DNA of 53,859 nt, from positions 1 to 53,859 of the forward strand of contig NZ_KV794218.1 of assembly GCF_001808705.1 (NCBI RefSeq). Direction: 5' to 3'. The notes below the pieces were generated by a model. The model did not search any database, was not told where the DNA came from, and saw only the letters and a list, made by a program, of their open reading frames with translations. Positions 1 through 9,555 of the stretch are shown here, in pieces. Source of the DNA: Streptococcus sp. HMSC074B11 (GTDB taxonomy: Bacteria > Bacillota > Bacilli > Lactobacillales > Streptococcaceae). The position numbers and the translations under genes were made by a program. Every line of letters begins with the position of its first letter. Positions within the stretch are counted from its first letter, which is position 1.

Positions 1-30
1 CCCCCTGTGAGATAAGGAAGTCGCTTAGCT
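1..30 (+). rRNA. rrf: 5S rRNA, 3' end (partial)
   Basis: The first 30 bases resemble the 3' end of streptococcal 5S rRNA as I remember it and sit directly in front of a tRNA-Asn, which is the usual end of a streptococcal rRNA operon. The rest of the gene lies outside the window. The assignment rests on recall and context, not on an alignment. Confidence 0.7.
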
Positions 31-34
31 TTAA

Positions 35-108
35 TCCGCCATAGCTCAGTTGGTAGTAGCGCATGACTGTTAATCATGATGTCGTAGGTTCGAGTCCTAC
101 TGGCGGAG
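35..108 (+). tRNA. tRNA-Asn (GTT)
   Basis: A cloverleaf can be drawn. The acceptor arm TCCGCCA (35-41) pairs with TGGCGGA (101-107), followed by discriminator G108. The anticodon stem CATGA/TCATG (62-66/74-78) encloses a loop with anticodon GTT at 69-71, and the T arm carries GGTTCGAGTCC. CCA is not encoded. It follows 5S rRNA by a few bases and is probably co-transcribed with the rRNA operon. Confidence 0.97.
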
Positions 109-113
109 TATGT

Positions 114-140
114 AGACGTTCCGAGGAACGTCTTTTTTTT
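114..140 (+). terminator. Intrinsic terminator of the rRNA/tRNA operon
   Basis: A 9-bp perfect stem, AGACGTTCC/GGAACGTCT (114-122/125-133), with a 2-base loop is followed by a run of T. It lies just after the tRNA. Confidence 0.92.
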
Positions 141-239
141 ATCTTTCAGGGGTCATCTTGATCCTTTTTAATTTTGCTCTTTATTAATATTTAGTATCTT
201 TTATAAGTTTGTTAGATTTGAGTTTTTTTAAGTAATTTT

Positions 240-1085
240 TATTCCTTTTAATAGGTCTTAAAAGATTTTCTAGGCATTCTATTTCTTTTATCAGCGATAG
301 CTGATAAATAATGTTCAGAAATATTAGTAAAATCTATTTATTTCGGTTGTCCATTTTGTCTTAATAAGCCATTAGAATGTTCATTGAGCCCCCGTTGACC
401 AGGACAATCTGGACCCGCAAAGAAAATATCAATGTCATGCGCATTGGAAATAGATTTCCAATTAGAAAATAATCAAAAGTTATAGACTTAAAAAGGTAGC
501 TAGGGACTTGAGACAACCATTGATTAATAGAAGTCTCAATATCACTTGCTTTCTGTCCATTGGTTTTCAGTACGATGATGGTTTTGAACAGCGTTCTACT
601 AAGGTAATAACTGCACTTTTGTGTTTTTCTCCCACAATTGTATCCCTTTTTAGATAACCGAATTCCGTCTTAAAATCGGGATAACTGTTTGCTCTCTAAC
701 GTAAATCTCTACGAAACGCTTGTTTTCCTTGTTTTTCGCTATGATCATTTGCTTTTCTGGAGGTCCTCTTTCTTAAAAATACCACGGTCTGCTAGTCGAT
801 AGAGAGTTCTCATAGAACAAGAAATCCTATCTAGATGAGCTCTGTTAATGATATCAAGGCTCCAGCTTCTAAATGAGTTTGAATAAAGTTTTTTTCTGCT
901 TGCGAAAGACTTGTTTTATTCCTGCCACAGCGATTCTTATTGAATTTATATCGCTTATAGTAATCATAAGCAGAGTGCCCCTCTTTCAGATAGTTGATGA
1001 CATTGTTGATTGTCTGTTTTGATCTTCCTAGTGAGTTCGCAATATCTAAAACTTTTATGTTTTCTTGAAAGTAAGCCTTTATCAT
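240..1085 (-). pseudogene. Decayed IS30-family transposase
   Basis: On the minus strand the 5' part (1085-831) gives an N-terminal helix-turn-helix region (LDIANSLGRSKQTINNVINYL). Further along, other frames give typical IS30 C-terminal segments: GPDCPGQRGLNEHSNGLLRQ near 360-420 and DFTNISEHYLSAIADKRNRM near 270-340. Stops and frameshifts separate the pieces, so no transposase can be made. The resemblance to IS30/IS1239 transposases is from known family motifs. Terminal inverted repeats were not found, so the ends of the element are uncertain. Confidence 0.75.
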
Positions 1086-1387
1086 TACGAGTTCGTTTGT
1101 GGTAAGATGTATATAGGTTATTTATGTTAGTTCCTATCAGACAAATGTGGTAGTTTATCTGAGCCTAACAAAAATGGCTTTTTCTGTCTAGTTTAATTTT
1201 ACAAATTAGAATTATAAAGTATACTAGCATAATTCCTACAGTATTTTTTTCATTACAGAAATTTTAGATCTTTTTTTGAAATGTAGGATTGTCCACCTGA
1301 TTTGTTAATTTTTTTATCTGTTATTTATTTGAATATTCATTATAGTACATGATAGAAGTATCTTCCCAGGTTCTTCTATTTTTTTGT

Positions 1388-1393
1388 TATACT
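1388..1393 (+). promoter_or_regulatory. -10 box of comW
   Basis: TATACT lies 32 bases before the proposed comW start. comW is a ComE-activated early competence gene in pneumococcus. I could not pick out a convincing ComE direct repeat in the 60 bases upstream, so only the -10 is claimed. Confidence 0.5.
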
Positions 1394-1424
1394 CATTTTA
1401 TCAATAGAAATGGAGTTAAATAAA

Positions 1425-1661
1425 ATGATTGAACAGATTTATGAACAATATCTTGATTTTTATGATGTTATTGAAAAAGAATATAGTTATTTAGTAGATA
1501 ATGATTTAGAATGGGAAGTTTTTCATCTTCGATTTTTACTCTATTATTTAGCTCGGTACAAGTTTGATATTATGCATCCTTTATTTTCTTACCACTATAG
1601 AGTTTGCTACCGTTTGTACATTGAACAGCTATTGATTTCAAATGACTGGGTTGGGGGATAA
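1425..1661 (+). CDS. comW: ComW, competence sigma factor stabiliser/activator
   Basis: A 78-residue protein starting MIEQIYEQYLDFYD. The start at 1425 is chosen over the upstream in-frame ATG at 1410 because GGAG (1412-1415) sits 9 bases before it and the length then equals that of pneumococcal ComW. The pattern of aromatic and acidic residues (YEQ..FYD.IE.EY, FLLYYLARY, YHYRV.YRLY.E) matches ComW, but many other positions differ from the pneumococcal protein as I recall it. ComW protects SigX (ComX) from ClpP proteolysis and helps it assemble with RNA polymerase during competence. The location between an rRNA operon and purA is the same as in pneumococcus. Confidence 0.88.
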   Translation: MIEQIYEQYLDFYDVIEKEYSYLVDNDLEWEVFHLRFLLYYLARYKFDIMHPLFSYHYRVCYRLYIEQLLISNDWVGG

Positions 1662-1785
1662 TTTATAATTTTCATATTTCCGAACGATTTTATAGTTTTT
1701 TCTTTTCATAATATAAATTTACAATATTTTTTTAATATTAATTTTCTAATTTTCTCTAATTCCCTAATGTTTCTGGTCTTTGGTC

Positions 1786-1814
1786 TTGAAAAAATTGAGA
1801 ATCTTTATTATAAT
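1786..1814 (+). promoter_or_regulatory. purA promoter
   Basis: TTGAAA (1786-1791), 17-bp spacer and TATAAT (1809-1814) make a near-consensus housekeeping promoter about 70 bases upstream of purA. Confidence 0.85.
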
Positions 1815-1823
1815 AAATTGTAA

Positions 1824-3179
<1,356 letters not shown>

Positions 3180-3186
3180 GAGATTT

Positions 3187-3219
3187 TTTAAGATTTGTTT
3201 AAGATAGTTCAGCTATACT
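3187..3219 (+). promoter_or_regulatory. CiaR-dependent promoter
   Basis: Two TTTAAG hexamers (3187-3192 and 3198-3203) are separated by exactly 5 bases, and a -10 TATACT (3214-3219) follows 10 bases later. This is the architecture of promoters activated by the response regulator CiaR. Confidence 0.9.
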
Positions 3220-3225
3220 ATAGAC

Positions 3226-3325
3226 AGTTACAAGAAGACCTCCTAACTTGTTGTAACAAATATCCTAAACTTTTCTTTTTCATAATAATCTCCCTATAAA
3301 GTCACCGCATTCGGTGGCTTTTTTT
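3226..3325 (+). ncRNA. csRNA, cia-dependent small RNA
   Basis: A roughly 100-base transcript is predicted from the CiaR promoter to the terminator GTCACCG-CATT-CGGTGGC plus T run (3301-3327). The 5' part folds as GTTACAA...TTGTAAC and exposes CCTCCTAA in the loop, which is complementary to Shine-Dalgarno sequences; this is the hallmark of streptococcal csRNAs, which pair with targets such as comC mRNA. I infer that it links CiaRH stress signalling to competence control here too. Which of csRNA1-5 it corresponds to cannot be decided from the sequence alone. Confidence 0.88.
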
Positions 3326-3344
3326 TTCAGTTGAAGAAAAAAAC

Positions 3345-3530
3345 AGTGGGTATTAAGTCTCTAGATTAAGTCTTGATTTGGTAGCCCCAGATCTACGAGT
3401 TTTCAACATTTGGGTAAATTGCTTAAAGTTGTGAATTGAGAAAAGAAGTTTTGGTAAAAGAAGCTTTTTGAATTCTCAAATACCAACAAATCGTTCAATT
3501 TGCCATCACATCAAAGGCGCATAACTAAGA
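3345..3530. other. Gene-free stretch, possible degraded coding remnant
   Basis: About 300 bases between the csRNA terminator and the next gene hold no intact gene. The minus strand reads as short stretches of plausible protein (for example DLLVFENSKSFFYQNFF) interrupted by stops, suggesting a decayed coding sequence, perhaps a transposase. I cannot assign a family. Confidence 0.3.
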
Positions 3531-3563
3531 AAAAATGAGGTTGGGATTTCTGATCCCAGCCTC
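3531..3563 (-). terminator. Terminator of the 2-TM hypothetical gene
   Basis: An 11-bp stem, GAGGTTGGGAT/ATCCCAGCCTC (3537-3547/3553-3563), has a run of A on its left. On the minus strand it is a hairpin followed by Ts, placed after the gene at 3623-4162. Confidence 0.85.
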
Positions 3564-3622
3564 TTCAGTGAACTATTTTCTTGAGAATTTGTAAGTTAGA
3601 CAAACTTGAATTTTTTTCTGAA

Positions 3623-4162
3623 TCAGCTTACTTGATTATCTGATTTATCACTTTGAAATTGCTGTATTTCGTGCATAAAAGCATCTGCCTTTAGTTTAGC
3701 TGTGATGATACTGACACTTTTTAGCTTATTTATTTTTTTCCCATGTAATGCTACACAAATAGGATTTCTAATTTTTATGCTTAACTTTACGCAATTAAAA
3801 GGACGCTTTTTAATGGTTATTTGTTCGATATCTTGAAGTCCAAATTGATAATGTAATAGGCTGTGGCCTCTACTGCTATAGGTATAATACTGAACAATAT
3901 TGTTTTTATAAATTTCTAATTTTACTCCATTTATGAAGAGATAATACCCCATAAACCATATAAGGAGGGAAGCATAAATCAGCGCTACTGCCATAACAAT
4001 CTTGTCTGCAAAATCAGTATTGTAAGTCATCAGACGCTTCAGAATCCAGAGAATCATAACAGATATAGATATCATGGATGGTCCCCCTACTCTATTAAAT
4101 GTATCTTTATATGGAAACATCAAGGTAAGTTTTGGTTCATCCTGTAAACATTCTAATTTCAT
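3623..4162 (-). CDS. Hypothetical membrane protein, 2 TM plus C-terminal domain
   Basis: 179 residues, not recognised. A short N-terminal tail is followed by two close membrane segments (about residues 28-48 and 56-78) and then a roughly 90-residue soluble part rich in beta-type alternation and basic residues. This layout resembles two-TM proteins with a bacterial PH-like domain, but no motif proves that. It has its own terminator and is transcribed against csRNA and tadA, so it looks monocistronic. Confidence 0.6.
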   Translation of the reverse strand: MKLECLQDEPKLTLMFPYKDTFNRVGGPSMISISVMILWILKRLMTYNTDFADKIVMAVALIYASLLIWFMGYYLFINGVKLEIYKNNIVQYYTYSSRGHSLLHYQFGLQDIEQITIKKRPFNCVKLSIKIRNPICVALHGKKINKLKSVSIITAKLKADAFMHEIQQFQSDKSDNQVS

Positions 4163-4423
4163 TATTTACCCTTTCATCTTGTTTATTATTTAAATCTCAG
4201 TTTTTTCTTTTTTTGGAGAGTTATAATTAAAAATGTTCTAACAGAATTGGATATTCTGTGTCAATTGTTTCCATTACTCTCAGTTCATGATTTCTAATTT
4301 TACTCTTAATTTTGCCAGTATTATACTCTTTTTATAATATTATTTCTACTAACTAGAGATTGAATAATATCTAAAGTTAGTTACTGCAAATATTATAGAG
4401 CTCTTTTTTTGTCTAGGAAAACA

Positions 4424-4432
4424 TGCTATAAT
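4424..4432 (+). promoter_or_regulatory. tadA promoter, extended -10
   Basis: TGC followed by TATAAT (4427-4432) is an extended -10 element, 33 bases upstream of the tadA start. No good -35 is needed or seen. Confidence 0.75.
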
Positions 4433-4465
4433 GATAGAATTGATAAGCGTGAAAAGAGAGAAGCT

Positions 4466-4933
4466 ATGGATTATACAGTTGAAGAAAAAGAAGTTTTTAT
4501 GAGAGAGGCCTTAAAGGAGGCGGAGATTGCTTTAGAGCATGATGAAATTCCAATTGGTTGTGTAATTGTAAAGGATGGAGAAATCATTGGTCGGGGGCAC
4601 AATGCACGTGAGGAGTTGCAACGTGCGGTTATGCATGCGGAGATTATGGCCATAGAGAATGCTAATGTAAGGGAAGAGAGCTGGCGTTTGTTGGATTGCA
4701 CACTTTTTGTTACTATAGAGCCCTGCGTTATGTGTAGTGGGGCGATTGGGCTAGCTCGCATCCCAAAGGTGGTCTATGGAGCTAAAAACCAGAAATTTGG
4801 TGCAGCTGGAAGTCTGTATGATATTTTGACAGATGAGCGCCTCAATCATCGTGTAGAGGTTGAAACAGGGATTTTAGAGAGTGAATGTGCAGGCATTATG
4901 CAGGAATTTTTCAGAAATCGACGGAAAAAATAA
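4466..4933 (+). CDS. tadA: tRNA-specific adenosine deaminase TadA
   Basis: 155 residues. TadA converts the wobble adenosine of tRNA-Arg(ACG) to inosine. The zinc and catalytic signature of the cytidine/adenosine deaminase fold is complete: HAE at 57-59 (zinc His, proton-shuttle Glu) and PCVMC at 86-90 (two zinc cysteines). The start at 4466 gives MDYTVEEKEVFM, the usual family N-terminus, with GAGAG just upstream; an in-frame ATG at 4409 would add 19 atypical residues that overlap the promoter. The SRP RNA gene follows directly, as in pneumococcus. Confidence 0.95.
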   Translation: MDYTVEEKEVFMREALKEAEIALEHDEIPIGCVIVKDGEIIGRGHNAREELQRAVMHAEIMAIENANVREESWRLLDCTLFVTIEPCVMCSGAIGLARIPKVVYGAKNQKFGAAGSLYDILTDERLNHRVEVETGILESECAGIMQEFFRNRRKK

Positions 4934-4962
4934 TTTCTCTTTTAAAATCTTTGGAAATGTGG

Positions 4963-4968
4963 TATAAT
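4963..4968 (+). promoter_or_regulatory. -10 of the SRP RNA promoter
   Basis: TATAAT lies 8 bases before the predicted 5' end of the SRP RNA. A weak TTTAAA-like -35 lies about 16 bases upstream. Confidence 0.7.
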
Positions 4969-4975
4969 AACTAAT

Positions 4976-5053
4976 GGAGCAACAGTTCTGCGTGAAGCGG
5001 GTCAGGGGAGGAATCCAGCAGCCCTAAGCGATGTGAATTGTGTGCTCTTTTTT
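4976..5053 (+). ncRNA. ffs: Signal recognition particle 4.5S-type RNA
   Basis: The central GGTCAGGGGAGGAATCCAGC and following AGCCCTAAG are the invariant domain IV of SRP RNA that binds Ffh. The ends GGAGCAACA and TGTGTGCTC pair, and a T run closes the gene, so the RNA is about 78 bases, the short form without an Alu domain. It acts in co-translational membrane targeting with Ffh and FtsY. Confidence 0.95.
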
Positions 5054-5221
5054 TGTGCTTTAAAGAAAATAGTTTAAGTATGGCGAAATAGGAATGAGTT
5101 TGTTAATAAAAGAGAAAATAAGGGGCATTTGAAATATATTTAAATTTTTTTGTATGATTTTATTGTTTGCTTTTTGATAGGACACTTTTCTTTTTTCATA
5201 TAGAGGATTTTTCGTGCTTTT

Positions 5222-5229
5222 TTCGAATA
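5222..5229 (+). promoter_or_regulatory. Probable cin-box (SigX promoter) of dut-radA
   Basis: TTCGAATA matches the late-competence cin-box TACGAATA at 7 of 8 positions and is preceded by T-rich DNA. It lies about 50 bases before dut. radA is known as a late competence gene in pneumococcus, so a SigX promoter at the head of this operon is expected. Confidence 0.6.
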
Positions 5230-5277
5230 AATAAGATAAAATAGCCTAGAATAAACGATAATAGAAAAGAGAAGATT

Positions 5278-5721
5278 ATGAAAATTCGTGGTTTTGAACT
5301 AGTTTCTAGTTTTACAGATGAAAATTTGCTACCAAAGCGTGAGACAGCGCATGCGGCTGGTTATGATTTAAAGGTTGCGGAGCGTACAGTCATTGCACCA
5401 GGAGAAATCGTCCTCGTCCCAACGGGTGTTAAGGCTTATATGCAGCCGACTGAAGTGCTCTATCTTTATGACCGTTCATCAAATCCTCGTAAAAAAGGTT
5501 TGGTCTTGATTAACTCTGTGGGTGTCATTGACGGAGACTATTATGGCAATCCAGGGAATGAGGGACATATCTTTGCACAGATGAAGAATATTACAGACCA
5601 AGAGGTTGTTCTTGAAGTTGGGGAACGTGTGGTTCAGGCTGTCTTTGCACCATTTTTAATCGCAGATGGAGATGAGGCAGACGGAGTTCGTACTGGTGGG
5701 TTTGGATCAACTGGGCACTAA
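5278..5721 (+). CDS. dut: dUTP diphosphatase
   Basis: 147 residues. Hydrolyses dUTP to dUMP and pyrophosphate, keeping uracil out of DNA and supplying dTMP synthesis. Motifs of trimeric dUTPases are present: AGYDLKV near the N-terminus, YDRSSNPRKKGL, GVIDGDYYGNPGNEG (substrate pocket) and the flexible C-terminal RTGGFGSTGH that closes over the nucleotide. It heads an apparent operon: the next gene starts 1 base after its stop. Competence regulation is inferred from the upstream cin-box. Confidence 0.95.
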   Translation: MKIRGFELVSSFTDENLLPKRETAHAAGYDLKVAERTVIAPGEIVLVPTGVKAYMQPTEVLYLYDRSSNPRKKGLVLINSVGVIDGDYYGNPGNEGHIFAQMKNITDQEVVLEVGERVVQAVFAPFLIADGDEADGVRTGGFGSTGH

Positions 5722-5722
5722 G

Positions 5723-6262
5723 ATGAAGATTATCTTTGTACGTCATGGAGAGCCAGATTATAGTATGCTTGATAAACTTGAAAATCCGCAACTCTATAGT
5801 GGTTTTGGTCGTGATTTAGCACCATTGACAGGAAAAGGTCGCAGTCTGGCAAAAGAAGCTGCTAAAACTGCATGTTTTGGAAAGGCAGAGATTATTATTT
5901 CATCGTCTGTGACGAGGGCTTTAGAAACAGCACATTATATAGCAGTTGAAACAGGATTGGACTTATTTGTGGAGCCGTTTTTTCATGAGTGGCGTCCAGA
6001 CTTAGATGGCACTAACTCTGATTTAACTAGTGTATTGGTAGCTCATGAATATTATCTAAAACATCAAGGAGGTTTATCTGAAGATTCTCCCTATCGCTAT
6101 GAAACTGATCTAGAGATGCGTCATCGTTTTTTAAAAGCTTTGGAAAAATATAAAAATTATAAAACTATTATCATTGTAACTCACGGAATGCTCATGCGCC
6201 AATTTGTACCAGACGAGAAGATTGATTTTTGCCAAGTGATTGAATGTGAGATAGAGATATAG
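5723..6262 (+). CDS. Histidine phosphatase family protein, copy 1
   Basis: 179 residues, histidine phosphatase (phosphoglycerate mutase-like) fold. The N-terminal FVRHGEPDY holds the catalytic RHG with His8; the second histidine is in IVTHGML near residue 153. The substrate is unknown. The start at 5723 follows the dut stop by one base; an in-frame ATG at 5666 lies inside dut and is rejected. This is the more divergent of two copies: the second is at 6751. The last 20 residues (from [10 protein letters not shown]) and the following DNA are almost identical between copies, while the middles differ strongly. That pattern suggests a recombination-mediated duplication or import. Confidence 0.85.
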   Translation: MKIIFVRHGEPDYSMLDKLENPQLYSGFGRDLAPLTGKGRSLAKEAAKTACFGKAEIIISSSVTRALETAHYIAVETGLDLFVEPFFHEWRPDLDGTNSDLTSVLVAHEYYLKHQGGLSEDSPYRYETDLEMRHRFLKALEKYKNYKTIIIVTHGMLMRQFVPDEKIDFCQVIECEIEI

Positions 6263-6432
6263 AAAGAGGTTTATTATCGCAAAGAAAAAGGCGACATTTT
6301 TGTGTCAAAATTGTGAATATAATTCCCCCAAGTATTTAGGGCGCTGTCCAAACTGTGAGTCTTGGTCTTCTTTTGTTGAGGAGGTTGAGGTTGCAGAGGT
6401 CAAGAATGCGCGTGTGTCCTTGACGGGGGAGA
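6263..6432 (+). pseudogene. radA 5' fragment (truncated duplicate)
   Basis: This stretch repeats the spacer and first ~55 codons of radA with many synonymous-type differences from the intact copy at 7267. It still encodes the zinc finger [20 protein letters not shown] and reads up to VSLTGEK, then joins unrelated sequence. The ATPase and Lon-like parts are missing, so it cannot make a working RadA. A short zinc-finger peptide could in principle be made, ending at about 6491. Confidence 0.85.
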
Positions 6433-6732
6433 AAAGACAGAAAGAAGAAATTTGCGACCGGCTTGCTGCTTGTATCTTCTCGTATCTTTGAGAAGCGTCG
6501 GGCTTCTTGCTTTACTAATCCAGATTTAAAAGATTTTTTAGAGGAAAACGGTGCTAAAAGCATAGAGTTTATAGGGGTAGATGGCAATGGCTGTGTTAAG
6601 GCTTCCGTTTTGGCAGCTACCAAGGAGAATTATCAGGTTTCTGTCGATTTGTCTGCTGTCGGAGTTGCCAACCAGAAGAAATTCTCTAAAACACTGAAGC
6701 AGTGGCAAGATTACGGAATCAAGATTGGATAG
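6433..6732 (+). pseudogene. Isochorismatase-like cysteine hydrolase, 3' fragment
   Basis: The reading frame ending at 6732 gives FTNPDLKDFLEENGAKSIEF then IGVDGNGCVKASVLAA, which fits the second half of isochorismatase-family hydrolases, including the catalytic cysteine (GCVKAS). The N-terminal half with the family's Asp and Lys residues is absent, because the frame fuses directly to the broken radA copy. Probably non-functional. Identification is from motif recall and is moderate. Confidence 0.6.
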
Positions 6733-6750
6733 TTTTATGGGGATCTTAAT

Positions 6751-7266
6751 ATGAAAATTATTTTTATCCGTCACGGGGAGCCAAATTACCGTGAGTTAGA
6801 GGAGCGTTCCTATACTGGATTCGGGATAGATTTGGCACCCTTATCTGAGAAAGGAAGACAACAAGCTCAGGAACTTTGCAAAAATCCTTTGTTTGGCTCA
6901 GCTGATATCCTGGTGTCTTCTGCAGTGACGCGAGCTTTAGAAACGGCTTTTTATGTATCCTGTGCTACTGGCCTTCCTTTGAGGGTAGAGCCATTATTGC
7001 ATGAATGGCAGGTTTATGAAACAGGTATAGAGAACTTTGAAACAGCTAGATGTCTGTTTTTAGAAAACAAGGGGGAGTTGCTCCCAAATTCTCCTGTTCA
7101 ATATGAGACAGCTGTAGAGATGAAGTCTCGTTTTCTAGAATGCATGGCTAAGTATCGGGAACATCAAACTGTGGTAGTTGTAGCCCATCGCATGCTCATG
7201 AGCCAATTTGTACCAGACGAGAAGATTGATTTTTGCCAAGTGATTGAATGTGAGATAGAGATTTAG
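6751..7266 (+). CDS. Histidine phosphatase family protein, copy 2
   Basis: 171 residues, histidine phosphatase superfamily with FIRHGEPNY (His8) and a second motif VVAHRMLM, where copy 1 has VTHGM. From memory this copy, not copy 1, is closer to the phosphatase that sits between dut and radA in pneumococcus, so it is likely the original gene. It ends 10 bases before the proposed radA start and shares its 3' end with copy 1. Function unknown. Confidence 0.85.
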   Translation: MKIIFIRHGEPNYRELEERSYTGFGIDLAPLSEKGRQQAQELCKNPLFGSADILVSSAVTRALETAFYVSCATGLPLRVEPLLHEWQVYETGIENFETARCLFLENKGELLPNSPVQYETAVEMKSRFLECMAKYREHQTVVVVAHRMLMSQFVPDEKIDFCQVIECEIEI

Positions 7267-7279
7267 AAAGAGGTTTATC

Positions 7280-8641
7280 ATCGCAAAGAAAAAAGCGACA
7301 TTTGTATGTCAAAATTGTGGATATAATTCCCCTAAATATCTGGGGCGTTGTCCTAACTGTGGATCTTGGTCTTCCTTTGTAGAAGAGGTTGAGGTTGCCG
7401 AGGTCAAAAATGCGCGTGTGTCCTTAACAGGTGAGAAAACCAAGCCTATGAAATTGGCTGAAGTAACTTCTATTAATGTCAATCGAACCAAGACTGAGAT
7501 GGAGGAATTCAACCGTGTACTCGGTGGGGGTGTGGTACCAGGAAGTCTCGTCCTTATCGGTGGGGATCCAGGGATTGGGAAATCAACCCTTCTCTTACAA
7601 GTATCAACCCAGTTATCTCATGTGGGAACGGTTCTCTATGTCAGTGGGGAGGAGTCTGCTCAGCAAATCAAACTCCGTGCAGAGCGTTTAGGTGATATTG
7701 ACAGCGAGTTTTATCTCTATGCAGAGACCAATATGCAGAGTGTACGGGCAGAAATAGAGAGAATTCAGCCAGATTTTCTCATCATCGACTCTATCCAGAC
7801 CATCATGTCTCCTGAGATTTCTGGAGTTCAAGGTTCTGTGTCTCAGGTGCGTGAGGTGACTGCAGAACTCATGCAGCTGGCCAAAACCAATAACATTGCC
7901 ATCTTTATTGTAGGGCATGTGACCAAGGAAGGAACCTTGGCGGGTCCTCGTATGTTGGAGCATATGGTGGATACGGTTCTTTACTTTGAAGGGGAACGCC
8001 ACCATACCTTTCGTATCTTGAGAGCAGTCAAGAACCGTTTTGGCTCGACAAATGAAATTGGGATTTTTGAGATGCAATCAGGTGGCTTGGTTGAGGTGCT
8101 CAATCCGAGTCAAGTTTTCCTAGAAGAGCGTTTGGATGGAGCAACTGGTTCGTCTATCGTGGTGACTATGGAAGGGACGCGTCCGATTTTGGCGGAGGTT
8201 CAGGCTTTGGTAACACCGACCATGTTTGGAAATGCCAAGCGTACGACGACAGGCCTTGATTTCAATCGTGCTAGCTTGATTATGGCTGTTTTGGAGAAAC
8301 GGGCAGGTTTGCTTCTCCAAAATCAGGATGCCTATCTCAAATCAGCTGGTGGTGTCAAATTGGATGAGCCTGCTATTGATTTGGCAGTTGCGGTTGCTAT
8401 AGCTTCGAGCTATAAGGACAAGCCAACCAATCCTCAGGAATGTTTTGTAGGAGAATTAGGTTTGACTGGAGAAATTCGGCGTGTAAATCGTATCGAGCAG
8501 CGCATCAATGAAGCAGCTAAACTTGGATTTACAAAAATCTATGTACCGAAAAATTCCTTGACAGGAATCACTCCACCCAAGGAAATTCAGGTAATCGGAG
8601 TGACGACTATCGGAGAAGTCTTGAAAAAAGTATTTTCCTAA
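7280..8641 (+). CDS. radA: RadA (Sms) recombination/branch-migration ATPase
   Basis: 453 residues from 7280. RadA is a hexameric DnaB-like helicase that extends recombination D-loops and is needed for transformation in pneumococcus. Domains: N-terminal zinc finger CQNC...CPNC (about residues 9-26), Walker [11 protein letters not shown] (about 94-103), KNRFG motif (about 251) and a Lon-like C-terminal domain. The frame has a stop at 7256-7258, and no ATG, GTG, TTG or CTG occurs between it and the conserved zinc finger. The only candidates behind the AGAGG Shine-Dalgarno (7269-7273) are two ATC codons at 7277 and 7280, so a non-canonical start is inferred. The first ordinary start codon, GTG at 7418, would remove the zinc finger. 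Confidence 0.93.
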   Translation: MAKKKATFVCQNCGYNSPKYLGRCPNCGSWSSFVEEVEVAEVKNARVSLTGEKTKPMKLAEVTSINVNRTKTEMEEFNRVLGGGVVPGSLVLIGGDPGIGKSTLLLQVSTQLSHVGTVLYVSGEESAQQIKLRAERLGDIDSEFYLYAETNMQSVRAEIERIQPDFLIIDSIQTIMSPEISGVQGSVSQVREVTAELMQLAKTNNIAIFIVGHVTKEGTLAGPRMLEHMVDTVLYFEGERHHTFRILRAVKNRFGSTNEIGIFEMQSGGLVEVLNPSQVFLEERLDGATGSSIVVTMEGTRPILAEVQALVTPTMFGNAKRTTTGLDFNRASLIMAVLEKRAGLLLQNQDAYLKSAGGVKLDEPAIDLAVAVAIASSYKDKPTNPQECFVGELGLTGEIRRVNRIEQRINEAAKLGFTKIYVPKNSLTGITPPKEIQVIGVTTIGEVLKKVFS

Positions 8642-8712
8642 TAGTCTTACTCAGTTTTAGATTGCAAAACACTTTATAGCCAATATTTATTAAAAACAAG
8701 GAGGAATTTCTG

Positions 8713-9408
8713 ATGAAATTTTCTATGGATAGTCAAATACAATTTCCTTTGGTAGAGTTATCGCTCAACCAAGGAGAAACAGTCTTTATACAGCGCGGTA
8801 GCATGGTTTACCACACACCTAATGTCAGCCTCAATACCCAACTTAATGCCAGCGGTTCTGGTTTGGGACGTTTTGTCAAAGCCGTGGGACGTTCTATGGT
8901 TTCTGGTGAAAGTACTTTCATTACTCAAGCTATTGCAGAGTCTGACAACGGACATCTTGCTTTAGCACCAGATACTCCTGGTCAAGTGATTGCTCTTGAA
9001 CTAGGTGAAAAGCAGTATCGATTGAATGATGGGGCTTTTCTAGCTCTTGATGGTACAGCTTCCTATACTATGGAGAGTCAGTCTATTGGTAAAGCTCTGT
9101 TCGGAGGGCAAGGCGGTCTCTTTGTGATGACTACCCAAGGCCAGGGAACTCTCTTGGCAAATGCTTTTGGCTCTATCAAGAAAATTGAGCTTCAAAACCA
9201 AGAAATAACTATTGACAATGCCCATGTGGTGGCTTGGAGTCAATCTTTGGACTATCATATCCACTTAGAAAACGGCTTCTGGCAGTCTATCGGTACAGGC
9301 GAAGGAGTGGTGAATACCTTCCGAGGAACTGGTGAGGTCTATGTACAAAGTCTCAATCTTCAAAGCTTTGCAGGCTCTCTTAACAAGTATATTCAAAAAG
9401 GTTCATAA
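8713..9408 (+). CDS. AIM24 / TIGR00266-family protein
   Basis: 231 residues. Sequence features such as GETVFIQRGSMVYHTPNV, a glycine-rich centre (GSGLGRFVKAVGRSMVSGES, LFGGQGGLFVMTTQGQGTLL) and the final FRGTGEVYVQS are those of the AIM24 (DUF124) beta-helix family. The biochemical role of bacterial members is not established. No signal peptide or membrane span, so cytoplasmic. GGAGG before 8713 supports the start. It lies between radA and the carbonic anhydrase gene, where I do not remember such a gene in pneumococcus, so it may be an insertion or a lineage-specific retained gene. Confidence 0.8.
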   Translation: MKFSMDSQIQFPLVELSLNQGETVFIQRGSMVYHTPNVSLNTQLNASGSGLGRFVKAVGRSMVSGESTFITQAIAESDNGHLALAPDTPGQVIALELGEKQYRLNDGAFLALDGTASYTMESQSIGKALFGGQGGLFVMTTQGQGTLLANAFGSIKKIELQNQEITIDNAHVVAWSQSLDYHIHLENGFWQSIGTGEGVVNTFRGTGEVYVQSLNLQSFAGSLNKYIQKGS

Positions 9409-9419
9409 TAATAAAAAAA

Positions 9420-9470
9420 CTAGGGCAGAAACCCAAGCTAGAAGCTGGATGTTTCTGTCCTGGTTTTTTA
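9420..9470 (+). terminator. Terminator after the AIM24 gene
   Basis: CTAGGGCAGAAAC (9420-9432) pairs with GTTTCTGTCCTGG (9451-9463) with two G-U pairs, followed by TTTTTT. Confidence 0.85.
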
Positions 9471-9555
9471 ATAGGGAGGTTGACAGCTGACAAATACTCT
9501 TAAAAATGATAAGATAGGAGAAATGTTTGATTATCAAATTTTTAAGGGGGAAATC

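Noticed and set aside
831..1085. 84-codon ORF as an independent DNA-binding protein
   Set aside because: It continues, with frameshifts, into IS30 transposase C-terminal pieces, so it is the 5' part of a dead transposase.
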